Assembly (NCBI GenBank): GCA_941918925.1
Contig: OW799234.1
Coordinates: forward strand, 42,996,412-43,060,411
From: Phyto melanocephala
Taxonomy: Eukaryota > Arthropoda > Insecta > Diptera > Rhinophoridae
Direction: 5' to 3'
DNA: 64,000 nucleotides
Every line of letters starts with the position of its first letter. The stretch's first letter is position 1. Both the position numbers and the translations under genes were made by a program. Below are positions 33,756 through 44,914 of the stretch, piece by piece. The notes under the pieces are model-generated. The model was not told the DNA's origin. It did not search any database and saw only the letters and a list, made by a program, of their open reading frames with translations.

Positions 33756-34819
33756 TAGCTCAAATTTACCAATCAATTTTGTCAGAAAATGGCAGCACTA
33801 CAGTAAACATGTACATAAATAAATTTAGAACCGCACTTGTGACTGTGGTTGGTTTAAAGCAGTATATTATACATGTGAAAAGTTCCTCTAAATATTTATT
33901 GTGCACAAGCAACCGGAAGCTCCTTTAAGTTAAGAATATTTACTTTAATATGCTCTGGCATACATGCTTATACGTGTTACAGAATAACTGAAAAAGTAAG
34001 AGGGTAACTGGTATAAGAAATATTTAATTCGGTAAAATGAAGTAGAACTACAAAACCACCCTGGAGGCTGTTCTCTGTTGCCAATAATAAAATACGTTTT
34101 CTAAATAAGAACAAGTAAGAGCACTATATTCGGCTGTGCAAAATTTTTGATACCCACCACCAATTTTGTGTACTTTTATAGCACAGAATTTATTATTTTA
34201 TTATTAACATATTAACACATTATTATATGGAATAATGTCTTTATATTAAAATAAGTTTTATTTTCCTTGCGTAACTTTGATTTTCTATAAATTTATTTCC
34301 TTAAATTTTGTCTTACAATGGAACATTAAGAATTTCTACATTAGAAATGATACTACTGACTCTCTTTTTCAAAAATGTTGTATTTCTATGGAATCTGAAG
34401 AGCACAATTTGGTACCCAGAGGTTATTGTCACTGACTGCGACGGTTGCTTGTAAGGGGCGAATTTAACGATGCCAAAATTATTTTAAACAAAACCAAATT
34501 GGTATGCAGAAACTATAGGGCGCGTTTATTTCTATAACAAAAAATAATTACAAAATGTTTTACATACATATATTAAATGTTCTTACCGCAGTGTTTTTCC
34601 CTCACAAACTGACTTGACAAAAAACATCAAAAATCAGAGAACCAATTTATTGTTTGTAAATCATATAAAGAGTAACGGTTTTCTTAAATAAACTTGACGA
34701 AACAAAACACTGCAGTAAGAACAAAGTTTAAAGGGAATGCAAAATATGCCAACAACAATTTAATATAACTAACGTTACTAAATACATTTAATAATACTAG
34801 GTGTTAATCTCCGCAGGAA

Positions 34820-35308
34820 CTAAAACAACTTACTTCTTTCCTCATCTAAGATGTACTGAAATTGCCGTTTCAGTCCAAACCTTTTCTTATTTTCATACTC
34901 CACTTTTCTAGCAAATTCTTTCATTTCATCTTCCCCCTGAGATCTAAAATTTTGCGTCTGCATTTTCGAACCAGAAGCGATTTGCTGCTGTGATTCTTCC
35001 TGCATTATTTTTTTTTTAAATTGCTGATACAATCCTTCAAAACTTTCTGAAGTTTCTTGCACCTTCTTTACAAAATCTGTTTTAAAATAACTATTTCGTT
35101 CTAACGTTGCAGAAGGTGGTCGAAGCTCTTTGTCGTTTTTATTAAATTCTGCAACTGCAAATTTAAACGATTCCCTTAATTTGCTAACTTCATTTTTACG
35201 TTCCTGCTCATTAACATTGCTTTGAAACAAAGCGCTTAGAGAATTATAAAGGGTCGCAATTTTTTGCCCTAACTTCTCCTGACACTGGATAAGCTCAACC
35301 GGATTCAT
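34820..35308 (-). pseudogene. BEL-2 gag N-terminal fragment
   Basis: A 162-residue open frame, Lys/Glu-rich and mostly helical, resembling BEL gag N-termini (MNPVELIQCQEKLGQK). The last residues (EERSKLF) are read through the deletion junction into LTR sequence, so the C-terminus is artificial. No zinc knuckle, protease or RT remains. Confidence 0.7.
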
Positions 35309-35435
35309 TATTCACAATCACCCACTAGCACTTGTTATACTTAAAACAAAATTATTATCTTATTTTATACTTACGGTTGACAATATTTGTTTGGTTTGAA
35401 CAAAATTATTATTTTTTACCACTCGTCCTTCAAAT

Positions 35436-35451
35436 CACGTCGGGGTCACCA
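35436..35451 (-). promoter_or_regulatory. Primer binding site of BEL-2
   Basis: TGGTGACCCCGACGTG, 3 bp from the LTR edge. This is a tRNA-3'-end complement of the kind usual in BEL/Pao elements. Confidence 0.7.
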
Positions 35452-35971
35452 AAATGTTAATCTCCGCAGGAACTAAAACAACTTACTTCTTTCCTTTCTT
35501 GAATCTTAATAACGATTAATTTTATTTTCTTATATTATCTCCTTATATACTACAATTCTTATCACTAACCAATAATAATATATTTTTCTTACATACTAGA
35601 AACCTTATCACTAAACTCAACATACTTAGTAACCCTTTGTCCATCGTAAGCAAACAGTTCTTTTGGATTATCCGTACTCTGTTAATGACTGTTTACTTAG
35701 GCTAGACCAACGGTTACACTATAATTATTTGTTTGTTTAGGCTATTGTTTGCTTAGGCTATTGTTTGTTTACACTACGTTTCAACAAATGTGTATTTACT
35801 CGTTATGACAATAATAAATAATTTAGTTTATAAAATCTTAACACTAGGGATCTTCACAGATTGTAATCTTGACAAAACAAATAAAATTGACATTAACTAT
35901 GAAAACAACTTGGACAATTATATATGAGACATTCAACGACATTCCCGCCCCCGTGAATCGACCACGATTCA

Positions 35972-37330
35972 CTACTCCAGATCAAGGACGGCAAGCTTGG
36001 AAACTGGACGCTTAAGGACACCAGTAGCCGTTTTAACCTCAGCTCTTCGAATCACGCCATCACCGCCTTTATACACCTGCTCAATTCGGTCTCGCTTCCA
36101 ATCTCTACGGGATACTGTCGGATCACAGACGAGAACCAGATCCCCTATGGCTATGGGCCTTGTAATTTTACACCATTTGGAGCGCCTGGTGAGTGTGGGC
36201 AAATATTCATTTATCCAACGATTCCAAAAATGGTCACGTAATTGTCGGCTAATTCGCCACTGTTTTCTTAACGCGAACTGGTTTTCTGTTATGACCTCAA
36301 CAGGGGTTTGGGCAGTGTTTGCAGATCCTAGTAGGAAATGATTTGGTGTAAGAGGCTCTTCATCTTCGTGACTAATGGGCAAATGTGTCAATGGACGAGA
36401 GTTTACAATGTTTTCAGCCTCAATTAAAAGGCTTTGCAGAGTATGTTCACGTGGTGATGATGTTTTTAAAGTTGACCGTAACACACGCTTAACACACTGA
36501 ACCATACGCTCCCATACACCACCTTCAGCCGGATTATATGGGCAATTAAATTGCCAATCAATGCCTTTAGCAGATAACTCATCTTGTACTTGGACTACAT
36601 CGAATACCTCATTGAACTGCTTGGCTATCTGGTCGGCACCAATAAAATTTTTTCCATTATCGCTTCTTATTTTTATTGGCACTCCACGTCGATTTATAAA
36701 GTTACGTATTGCAAGTATACATGCATCAGTGGACAGATCAAAAGCAACCTCTAAGTGAATGGCTCTAATAGTTAGGCATGTAAACAATGCTACCCATCTT
36801 TTTTCATGGCGACGACCAATAGTTATTGTCACAGGTCCAAAATAATCTAGCCCAGTGTAGGAAAAGGGCCGAATGTAAGGCGTTAATCGGTCTTTTGGTA
36901 AGGAGCCCATTAGTGGTTGCACCGGCAATGCACGATGAAATCTGCAAAAATTGCAATTAGAAATACACTTACGTAAAATTCTTCATAATCTTGGAATCCA
37001 AAACGATCTTCTTATTGCACAGATTGTAGCTTCAAAATTCTGATGTTTCATCTGTTCATGTATGTGAGCTACAAATAATTGAGTGACCGGATGAAATGAA
37101 GGCAGTATTATCGGGCGTCTGGAGTCTAAAGGTAACCAACTAGCGGCATCAATACGACCGTAAACTCGAAGCATTGAATCCTTATCAATGTAGGGTGACA
37201 GTTTATACAATTCACTACCTTTTTGTAGACTGCCTTTATTATTTATTATTTTTATTTCGTCTGAAAATTTGTCTCGTTGAGCTTGATAACAGAGTAACAT
37301 TTCAGCAGATTTAAGTTCGGCAGCGGTCAA
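35972..37330 (-). pseudogene. BEL-1 integrase region (one in-frame stop, separated by frameshift from RT)
   Basis: This C-terminal part of pol inserts cDNA into chromosomes. The zinc-binding region shows H...H in VTQLFVAHIHEQMKHQNFE and Cys residues in KCISNCNFC. A TGA near 36980 (after SFWIPRL) interrupts it; the same frame continues past it. The core has LDYFGPV (Asp), IRSDNGKNF (Asp) and NPAEGGVWERMV (Glu), the DDE triad. The C-terminus ends with a GDGVIRRAEVKT-type domain. The upstream join to RT requires a one-base change in the T8 run at 37333-37340. Confidence 0.88.
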
Positions 37331-40300
37331 ACCATTTTTTTTCTTCAGAATTATTTTTGTGTTGACAACGATTAATAAAACGTAATACCCAGGCCACAGT
37401 ACGTTTTAATTTTAAAAATGAAGAAAATCGGTTAAATTCAAAAAGCACTGTTGTGTTGATTATTAAGGCAAATTTAGGGCGAAGTTCTTCTTCAGTTACA
37501 TCGTTTGTTAAACAAATTGATTCTGGCCATGAACTTTCATCATCATATAGAAAATTGGGACCTTTAAACCAACGGCAATTATTAGAAAAATCGTTCTTAA
37601 TTTTCATTCTTGTGGCTTCATCGGCAACATTAAGATTCGTTGGCAACCACCTCCAATTGGTAGGGCTGGTTGAATCTAAGATCTCAGTTATTCTATGGGC
37701 AACAAAAGGCTTGTAACGACGACTCTCAGACCGAATCCAACTTATTACAGTTGTGGAATCACTCCAGCAAACAACACGGGATACATTGAGTGAATGTTCC
37801 TTCAAAATTGTAGCCATTAAACGTGTTCCTAAAACGGCAGCCTGCAATTCGAGCCGAGGGATGGTCATTGATTTAAGCGGGGCACATTTTGTCTTGGAAG
37901 AAACAAAAGACAGCTCAATGTTTCCATCAGCATTTTTTGACCTCCAGTATGACACAGCACCAAAGGCGTCTTCACTGGCGTCAACAAAATTATGCAGTTC
38001 TAGACTACGAGGAACACCATTTCTAAAATAATACCTTGGTACGTTGATATTTACAACATTTTTTAGGTCTCGGCGCCAATTGTTCCAAATGTTATATACT
38101 TCCCTAGGCAATAATTCATCCCAACGTATATCGTGTCTCCATACTTCACGTAATAATAACTTGGCAGTTATCATATAGTGGCTCAAAAACCCAAGGGGAT
38201 CAAAAATGGACATAACCACGCTTAATAGCTCACGTTTTGTGGGATATCTTTTGCCTTCAATGACGTCAGACTTTACGTTATGAAACTTTAAATTAAATCT
38301 AAATGTATCATCTTTTGGCTTCCAATACATACCGAGAACTTTTTCTGACTTAAGCTCACAAAAATCGCCCAAAAAATCGACTGGCTCGTTCACATTACCT
38401 TTGAGAGCAAAGACCACTTCAGAGGAATTTGATGAAAAATTGCGCAACTCAAAACCGGCAGATTTATGAATAAGACGAACTTGTTTGGCAATTTCAATAG
38501 CCTTTGATGGAGTTGGAAAACTATCCACGAAATCATCAACATAATGATGTTCTACTATAGACTTCACAGCACGTGGATATTCATCTCGAAACTGCAAAAC
38601 ATTTGTTTCTTTTACATATTGTGCAACACAAGGTGAACATGCAGCACCAAAAGTCATGACCAGCATTTCATATGAATCTGGGGGTCGATTTTCATCATTA
38701 CGCCAAAGAAACCTTTGCGAACATCTGTCTTCAGGAGCCACAAGTATTTGGTGAAACATTTCCTTGATGTCCCCACATACTGCTACAGCACCAACACGAA
38801 AATTAAACAAAACAGATGGTAAGGGCTTATATTGTTGAGGTCCTTTGAGCAGCATAGAATTTAATGAGACACCTTCAACAGTTGCGGCAGCATCAAAAAC
38901 CAATCGAATTTTTCCTGGCTTGTTCTGGTTAACGACACCAAAATGGGGAAGGTACCAAGTTCTACAACAAACAACAGACGCTTCATTAGGCAATAATTTA
39001 CGTGCATATCCCTTAAAAACATAATCCTTTATTATATTTTTATAGGCAGTACCAAAATTCGGATTTCTTTTCATCTTTCGCTCAATACCTTGAAGTCTAT
39101 TGAGAGCCATGGAGTAGCTATTTGGTAATACAACATCATCACTGCGCCACAAGAGACGAGTTTGAAACCGTCCATTAATTTTTATGGTATTTTTTAAAAT
39201 TTCTCGAGCACGCAATACATCTTTCGACTCTACAACCGGCAAATCTTTCACACCAAAATTTTCTGTTTCGAAATATTTTGTCATCAAGTCGTGGATGTTC
39301 TGTTCTGCTTGTACAGACAACAAGCACAAATTTTTTGTAGCTGTACCACTTTTCATACGACCAAATACGACCCACCCTAATGGGGTGTTAGCAGCATATG
39401 GACCACTATCTTCCAAGGGCACTATTTCATCTGGAAGTCCAAGATGACAATGATGCAAACCAATCAGAACTTTAGGCACAGCATTGTTGTATAATTTTAT
39501 CGGCAGACCACTATGCGCACTCAAATCCATATGAAAACTCTGAGCAGGTAGATTTAAATTGGAAACGCCAAATACGTTTCGCAGGGCGTATTTTCTTTGC
39601 CTACCAATGCCACTCACATGCATATTAACAACCGATGTCATTTCTTGAGTTGATTTTCCAGCATACCATTGAAGATTTAATTTGCTTTGATGACCTTTGA
39701 GTCCCAATTGACGCACTAGAGAACTGTGCACCATAGTCACTGAAGAACCTTCATCCAATATTGCATAAGTCTCAACTTGGCAATTAGGCCCATACAATAT
39801 AACTGGAACCACTCTAAATAGCAACATACCTTTATTCGTGTTATTAGAAACACAGCTTAGGACAGCTTCATTATTTATTGAACAACTTGGAGCAGCTAAT
39901 TCAGAATGAACATATTTGTTTTCACAATTATCATGCAAAAGTTTGTTATGATTTCGTTTACAATCAACTACTGGGCATTGTTTTCGACGTTGGCACAGTC
40001 TACTTGCATGCCCCACACCAAGGCACGAAAAGCATAACCTCAACTTTTTTACTTCATTCCATCTATTTGGCACACTTAACGCGATAAATTTTTTGCACTC
40101 GGAAATTTTATGGCCTGCCTGGCATATGGGGCATTCTTGATATTTACGTTGCCCATCAACAGCATGAAGAACAACTTTACGTTTTGTTTCACTATTTCGA
40201 TTCACACTAGAATTTTGGACCAATCTCACTAAATCAGCAAGGCCTCCTAGCCATTTGTTGAAATCTAAAACAGTGGGATAAGGATTTATTGCTGATGCAT

Positions 40301-40778
40301 AACGAGCCCATTCCATTTTTTTGCTCATAGGCAGTTTTCCAACCAATTCTTCCATTAGAGTGGGATTTGCCAAATGCTGTTGTCCGTTGGCAGTTTCTAA
40401 GAAGGCAGCGAGATTTTGCACTTTCACAGCAAATGGTATTAACTTATCCACGGCATTTTCTCCAATGGGTAAAATTTCTTTTACTTGTTGCAATTGACAT
40501 CGAATAAGAATCTCTGGGCGACCATATTGGAATTTTAATTGCTTCATAACAGTATTTACGTTATCTGGGTGTATGAGCAACGATTTCACACTTGCACGAG
40601 CCTCACCTTTTAATGCCTTTTGAAGTCTTAAACAATTTTCGAAGTTATTGTATTTATACAAGGCAGTCGAATTACTAAACGCCATTGAAAACATGGGCCA
40701 ATCTTCAGGAGCACCATTGAAATCCGGCAAATCGTAAATTTTTCTATGTATTGGCATCGAACCACCATTTTGAATCAT
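37311..40778 (-). CDS. BEL-1 Gag-protease-RT-RNase H polyprotein segment
   Basis: 1155 residues. The gag part comes first, then two zinc knuckles (CPICQAGHKISEC, CFSCLGVGHASRLC) near residues 215-265. The aspartic protease has YAILDEGSSVTMV, with an Asp-Glu-Gly variant of the usual Asp-Ser/Thr-Gly. Reverse transcriptase shows VCGDIKEMFHQI and the catalytic HYVDDFVDS. RNase H shows NFVDASEDAFGA and CWSDSTTVISW. The frame continues into integrase only after a frameshift at about 37335. The N-terminal gag extension (40912-41511) is likewise one base out of frame. Confidence 0.88.
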   Translation of the reverse strand: MIQNGGSMPIHRKIYDLPDFNGAPEDWPMFSMAFSNSTALYKYNNFENCLRLQKALKGEARASVKSLLIHPDNVNTVMKQLKFQYGRPEILIRCQLQQVKEILPIGENAVDKLIPFAVKVQNLAAFLETANGQQHLANPTLMEELVGKLPMSKKMEWARYASAINPYPTVLDFNKWLGGLADLVRLVQNSSVNRNSETKRKVVLHAVDGQRKYQECPICQAGHKISECKKFIALSVPNRWNEVKKLRLCFSCLGVGHASRLCQRRKQCPVVDCKRNHNKLLHDNCENKYVHSELAAPSCSINNEAVLSCVSNNTNKGMLLFRVVPVILYGPNCQVETYAILDEGSSVTMVHSSLVRQLGLKGHQSKLNLQWYAGKSTQEMTSVVNMHVSGIGRQRKYALRNVFGVSNLNLPAQSFHMDLSAHSGLPIKLYNNAVPKVLIGLHHCHLGLPDEIVPLEDSGPYAANTPLGWVVFGRMKSGTATKNLCLLSVQAEQNIHDLMTKYFETENFGVKDLPVVESKDVLRAREILKNTIKINGRFQTRLLWRSDDVVLPNSYSMALNRLQGIERKMKRNPNFGTAYKNIIKDYVFKGYARKLLPNEASVVCCRTWYLPHFGVVNQNKPGKIRLVFDAAATVEGVSLNSMLLKGPQQYKPLPSVLFNFRVGAVAVCGDIKEMFHQILVAPEDRCSQRFLWRNDENRPPDSYEMLVMTFGAACSPCVAQYVKETNVLQFRDEYPRAVKSIVEHHYVDDFVDSFPTPSKAIEIAKQVRLIHKSAGFELRNFSSNSSEVVFALKGNVNEPVDFLGDFCELKSEKVLGMYWKPKDDTFRFNLKFHNVKSDVIEGKRYPTKRELLSVVMSIFDPLGFLSHYMITAKLLLREVWRHDIRWDELLPREVYNIWNNWRRDLKNVVNINVPRYYFRNGVPRSLELHNFVDASEDAFGAVSYWRSKNADGNIELSFVSSKTKCAPLKSMTIPRLELQAAVLGTRLMATILKEHSLNVSRVVCWSDSTTVISWIRSESRRYKPFVAHRITEILDSTSPTNWRWLPTNLNVADEATRMKIKNDFSNNCRWFKGPNFLYDDESSWPESICLTNDVTEEELRPKFALIINTTVLFEFNRFSSFLKLKRTVAWVLRFINRCQHKNNSEEKKWFDRCRT

Positions 40779-40911
40779 AATATTTGGCGGCGACGTATTT
40801 AAAAATGGCGGCTGCCTTGTATAAAAATCATTATAACTAGCTTCAGAAAATGGCTCCTGGCTTTGGCGCCCATTAAAATTTTCGACGGGAGCGGTAGTGG
40901 CAGATATATTT

Positions 40912-41511
40912 TCACATGTAGCTGGGGGTATAATATTTGACGGCTGAGACGGATGAATTAAAATTTGAAGTGGTATTTAATGCTCTTTGGGCACTTACTA
41001 ACTGAGCTTGAAGAATATTTATTTGGTTTTGAAGGTTTTCCAATTGTCTGCCTGCATCTGTATAGGTTACAGACAACGGCGCTTCCATATTACTTGATAA
41101 AATATTTTCGTTTATATTTTGCAGGCTAGTAATGAAATCGGGTGTAGTCGTGGCTTTACCTGTTGCACTGACAGCGGTGGTGGCTATGGCAGAAGTTGTT
41201 CCGGCAGCGGTGGGAAATATTGGGATTCCGATAGAAGTAGTTGTATGTGTTGCTAATTTTGTTCCGGCAGTGGTGGAACCGGCTGATAATGAAGGTACTC
41301 CAGCGGCAGAGGGAGCAATTAATTTCGACAACGGTATTCCGGCAACAGAGGAACTAGCAGATACTTCAACAGCGCAGAGACTAATTTGTTGCGAAACACT
41401 TTTTGTTCCAGCAGACAATGAACCGCTTGCCTTTTGATTTGTTGTTTGTTGTACTGATGGTATATTGCGTGGGCTTCTTCTCACAGGCGAACGTTCCATT
41501 ATAAGACACAA
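40912..41511 (-). pseudogene. BEL-1 N-terminal Gag segment (frameshifted from the rest)
   Basis: 199 residues, Ala/Ser/Thr-rich low-complexity with repeats of AAGT/AGIP type, then a short coiled-coil segment (LENLQNQINILQAQLVSAQ). In another frame the sequence continues downstream as PATCENISATTAPVENFNG and reads straight into the 40778 frame. A single-base indel near 40925-40990 therefore separates them. Start ATG 41511 or 41499 (MERSPVRRSP). Confidence 0.75.
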
Positions 41512-41611
41512 AAATACAATTAGATATTCAAATAAAACAAATTGCAGATTTCGATTAAAATTACAATAAATATTTCCAAAGAAATTCGCTCCAAAATGCG
41601 AAATAAAGATT

Positions 41612-42079
41612 TGTCACTGACTGCGACGGTTGCTTGTGAGGGGCGAATTTAACGATGCCAAAATTATTTTAAACAAAACCAAATTGGTATGCAGAAACTA
41701 TAGGGCGCGTTTATTTCTATAACAAAAAATAATTACAAAATGTTTTACATACATATATTAAATGTTCTTACCGCAGTGTTTTTCCCTCACAAACTGACTT
41801 GACAAAAAACATCAAAAATCAGAGAACCAATTTATTGTTTGTAAATCATATAAAGAGTAACGGTTTTCTTAAATAAACTTGACGAAACAAAACACTGCAG
41901 TAAGAACAAAGTTTAAAGGGAATGCAAAATATGCCAACAACAATTTAATATAACTAACGTTACTAAATACATTTAATAATACTAGGGATCTTCACAGATT
42001 GTAATCTTGACAAAACAAATAAAATTGACATTAACTATGAAAACAACTTGGACAATTATATATGAGACATTCAACGACA
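41612..42079 (-). repeat. 5' LTR of BEL-1
   Basis: 468 bp. Differs from the other copy by only a few bases (for example cttgtgagg against cttgtaagg). Confidence 0.9.
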
Positions 42080-42843
42080 GTTATAAAAAATAATATTAGC
42101 TTTGTGTGGGCATGTCACTTCCTACTTTTAAAATTAATTAATAAATTTAAATTAAATTAATGTTAAATTATGTTAATTCAATGCAGACTTCTTTTTTCGA
42201 AAAATTTTTGTCTATATAAAAATAATTGAATTTAAGATAAAGCGTTATATGAAGGTGGGCATTTAAGTAAGCGTGTTACCTTAGTATTTTGGAATTATAC
42301 TTATATTGAAGAGAAATGTATATATGCGAAATTTCGTCATCATACATCTAATTCTGTCGGTTTTATGAGCTTTTAAATGGGCGTTGAATCAGGCGTGTCA
42401 AAGTGGTTTCTGCTAAGAAAACAAACTTAAATATTTCAATATAGTGTCTTTTGTTCTTCCAAAATCTTAGTACATAGAGAAAATACATATATGAATTTGA
42501 GATAAAGCGTTATATGGGAGATGGGCGTTAAAGTGCGGTCAAACATTTTTTTTACTCAAAAAATATACATTCGAAATTCCATCTCTCTACGCCAATGCGT
42601 TTAGACACAATCGCATTTTGTTCGATGTACTAATAACATTGTTTTTTCACCCACTCTTGTATTACGAGCTATAACTCTCTTCCTAATATACTGATTTAGC
42701 TCATTTTCTATACCAGGACATTGTGTATAGGAAATATTCTGACAAAATTTGATACCCCTAATTTTTCGGTTCGAGCTCTTTTGTGCTTTAAACAGACGGA
42801 CAGATGGGCAGTCAGAAAGACAAAATCAATATACCCCCACACC

Positions 42844-44055
42844 GATGCGAAGCGATGGCATGAGGTATCGCTTTGGATCGGTTTTGGGGCATAGGAGAAT
42901 CCTGGACCTCGTGGATAAAGAGGTTAGGGAGGCTCAGATGCCGATGGAGCGCATGAGTCAGGTGAAAGTGGTCGAAAGGCTACATCACACGCTCATAGCG
43001 GATGGATTCATGCACGATGAGTGTATTGAGAATGACATCAGTATCTTTACTGATGGGTCCTTTATGGACGGAAGGGCAGGTGCTGGTGTGTACTCATCTG
43101 AGTTGAACTTATCCTGCACCCTGAATCTGGGGGAGTACGTGTTGGTCTATCAGGCAGAAATTCTTGGTTTGCTGCACGCGTTAGACCACCTGCTGGAATG
43201 TCGAATGTATGGGAAGAGAATTCTTATTGCACTTGACAACCAGTCGGTTATAAAACATATGCATCGGATGGATGTGAACTCCTCTTTGGTGCTTGAGTGT
43301 GTTCTGAAGCTCAATAGGTGTGCCTCTACAAATGAGGTAACGCTGATGTGGGTTAAGGGACACGTGGGCATAGCTGGGAATGAGGCTGCTGACGAACTTG
43401 CGAAGAAGGGGTCTGAGGCTGCTTTCTGCGGACCGGAACCCAGAACTGCTCTGGGCAATGGGTTAGTGCGGGCGAAGATCTTTCAATGGGTGAACTCTAT
43501 GAACTTGCGAAGGTGGATGGAGGGAACCACGTGTAGACAGGCTCGTATAGTGCTCAGGGAGCCACTTGGCAGCGGTGCAGTGAAGATACTCGGTTTTAAC
43601 CGGAGTATGATGACCGGAGTGATGAGGATCACTGCGTTTATTACAGGACATGGTAACTTCAAATATCATCTGCAGAGGATGCAGATCGTGGATGATGATA
43701 TTTGTAGAATGTGCCTGGAGGATGCCGAGACGGCAGCGCATGTAGTATGCGAGTGTCCGGCGTTGGCGAGCGTAAGATTGAGGATCACAGGCAAGTTGAG
43801 TGTGAGTGCGATGGGGGACCTTAGTCTAAAGGGAGATGCTGGCGATTACAAAGGACTGTGCGATGAGGATTGTCGACAATCACCAGTCGGCAGTGTGAAA
43901 TCGTTTTTCTAGTCCAGAGCAAATGCCGTTTGTGGCGCGGGACTCAGTGATTGAGGGTGTGCTGATCGGTGGACACAAAATCACTGGGGAACGAAGGGGG
44001 TCGAAAAGGGACTCGTGGTAGTAGTGGTCTGCTTCGATATTACCCCTACATGTGA
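42844..44055 (+). mobile_element. 5'-truncated RNase H-bearing LINE (I/R1/LOA-like group)
   Basis: A 1212-bp insertion flanked by a perfect 13-bp duplication ATACCCCCACACC (42831-42843, 44056-44068). It is clearly more G/C-rich than its surroundings. There is no poly(A) tail. Only the 3' end of ORF2 and a 140-bp 3' UTR are present. Confidence 0.9.
42861..43912 (+). pseudogene. LINE ORF2 C-terminus: RNase H domain and CCHC-type finger
   Basis: Encodes the RNase H domain that removes RNA from RNA/DNA hybrids. Motifs in order: IFTDGSFMDGRAGAG (first Asp), VYQAEILGLLHAL (Glu), LIALDNQSVI (Asp), and VKGHVGIAGNEAADELAK (His/Asp). The typical C-terminal finger CRMCLEDAETAAHVVCEC follows. The upstream endonuclease and RT are absent because of 5' truncation; an open frame running in from the DINE sequence at 42749 is incidental. 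The last 40 residues look degenerate and may be out of frame. Confidence 0.88.
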
Positions 44056-44099
44056 ATACCCCCACACCATTTTTTTTGGTGGTAGGTATAAAAATTTCA

Positions 44100-44470
44100 A
44101 TCCAAGTAGTATAAAAAAGTTAATTAGGATTTCAACAATTTTTAAAAATGAATTTTTGATTTGAAATTTCAGATTGATTTAAATTAATAAATTAACCTAT
44201 ATTAAATAAAATTGCACTTTAAGTACATACTTACATACATTTATATCGTCGTTGCTTTAACAATTTAAGTTATGAGATTTTTACTAAGTTTTGAGGATTG
44301 CAAATAAATAATTTTATTTTGTAACTAAACACTAACACATGAACACTTAATAATAAAGCTAATACAAACTTGTTTTTTACTGCCATGTAAATGTTAATTA
44401 AAAAAAATAATAAGAATTGGTAGCAAAATTGGTCTTTCATAAACATTTTAAAGAATCTTTAAAAAAATTT
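44100..44470. other. AT-rich intergenic sequence
   Basis: No recognisable feature. Confidence 0.4.
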
Positions 44471-44472
44471 AT

Positions 44473-44612
44473 TTCGAATATAAATGACTGTGAACATGTA
44501 GAATATTGTCATTTGATAAGAGAAAACAAATTTTAAAATAAGTACCATGATTACCCAATTCTAATTTCATTGAATTGTAACATAAATACAATTTCAAATT
44601 ACATATGAGCAG
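44473..44612 (+). repeat. Relic of a retrozyme-like unit without ribozyme
   Basis: Aligns in order with the inverted-arm unit of family 1: cgaatata, gaacatgt, ttgtcatttgata, atttcatt-aattgtaacataaata, ttacata. It stops exactly where the ribozyme should begin (the next bases are tgagcagtgttgcc). Substitutions and small indels show it is much older than the array. Confidence 0.65.
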
Positions 44613-44914
44613 TGTTGCCACAAACAACAAAATTTTATAACCAAATTGTCTTAAAAATGTAACTAATTAAGGAAAAAAAATAACCAAAATCAAAAATTAT
44701 TTTGATTTTAAAGATAAATAGAATTAAAAATATATATAAAGCGATTTTTTTAGAGATCGACAAATTTAAAGTTCATACTATGTTGAGAAAAACAAAATTT
44801 TAGAAGTTTTTAAAACAAGTTTTGGTAGACAATTCTTGCACTATTCTTTTGATTGCATAACATTGTTAATTGTTTGGAATACAAGCTTATTTCTAAATTT
44901 GTTTATTATCAAAC

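Larger units (their letters stand above)
34802..35843 (-). mobile_element. Nested internally deleted BEL/Pao element 'BEL-2'
   Basis: Flanked by the duplication CTAGG (34797-34801, 35844-35848). In minus orientation it has a complete 389-bp 5' LTR (35843-35455), a primer binding site, the first part of gag, and then only the terminal 41 bp of the 3' LTR (34842-34802). Everything from mid-gag through pol to most of the 3' LTR is deleted. Confidence 0.88.
34427..35941 (-). repeat. 3' LTR of BEL-1, interrupted
   Basis: LTR parts 34427-34796 and 35844-35941 flank the nested element. Total length minus 1047 bp equals the 468 bp of the other LTR exactly. Confidence 0.9.
34427..42079 (-). mobile_element. 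BEL/Pao LTR retrotransposon 'BEL-1' with nested BEL element in its 3' LTR
   Basis: 468-bp LTRs (TGTCGTTGAATG...GTCAGTGACA in element orientation) and a 5-bp duplication GTTAT at 34422-34426 and 42080-42084. The 5' LTR is 41612-42079. The 3' LTR is 34427-35941, enlarged by a 1042-bp insertion. A G-rich polypurine tract (cacgggggcgggaa, minus strand) sits directly before the 3' LTR. The two LTRs are almost identical, indicating recent insertion. The coding region has two frameshifts and one stop. Confidence 0.9.
34110..44095 (-). mobile_element. DINE-1/INE-1-like element, copy E, split by two insertions
   Basis: The 3' end (reverse) is at 34110-34140 (aacaagtaagagcactatattcggc) and the 5' end (reverse) at 44045-44095 (tacccccacaccatt...ggtggtaggtataaaaa). 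Between them lie a BEL/Pao element (34427-42079, duplication GTTAT) and an RNase H LINE fragment (42844-44055, 13-bp duplication). Residual element sequence is 34110-34426 and 42085-42843, which includes a cagacggacagatgg block. Confidence 0.65.

Noticed and set aside
43150..44065. Minus-strand frames opposite the RNase H gene
   Set aside because: GC-richer DNA gives long antisense frames; the plus-strand RNase H motifs are decisive.
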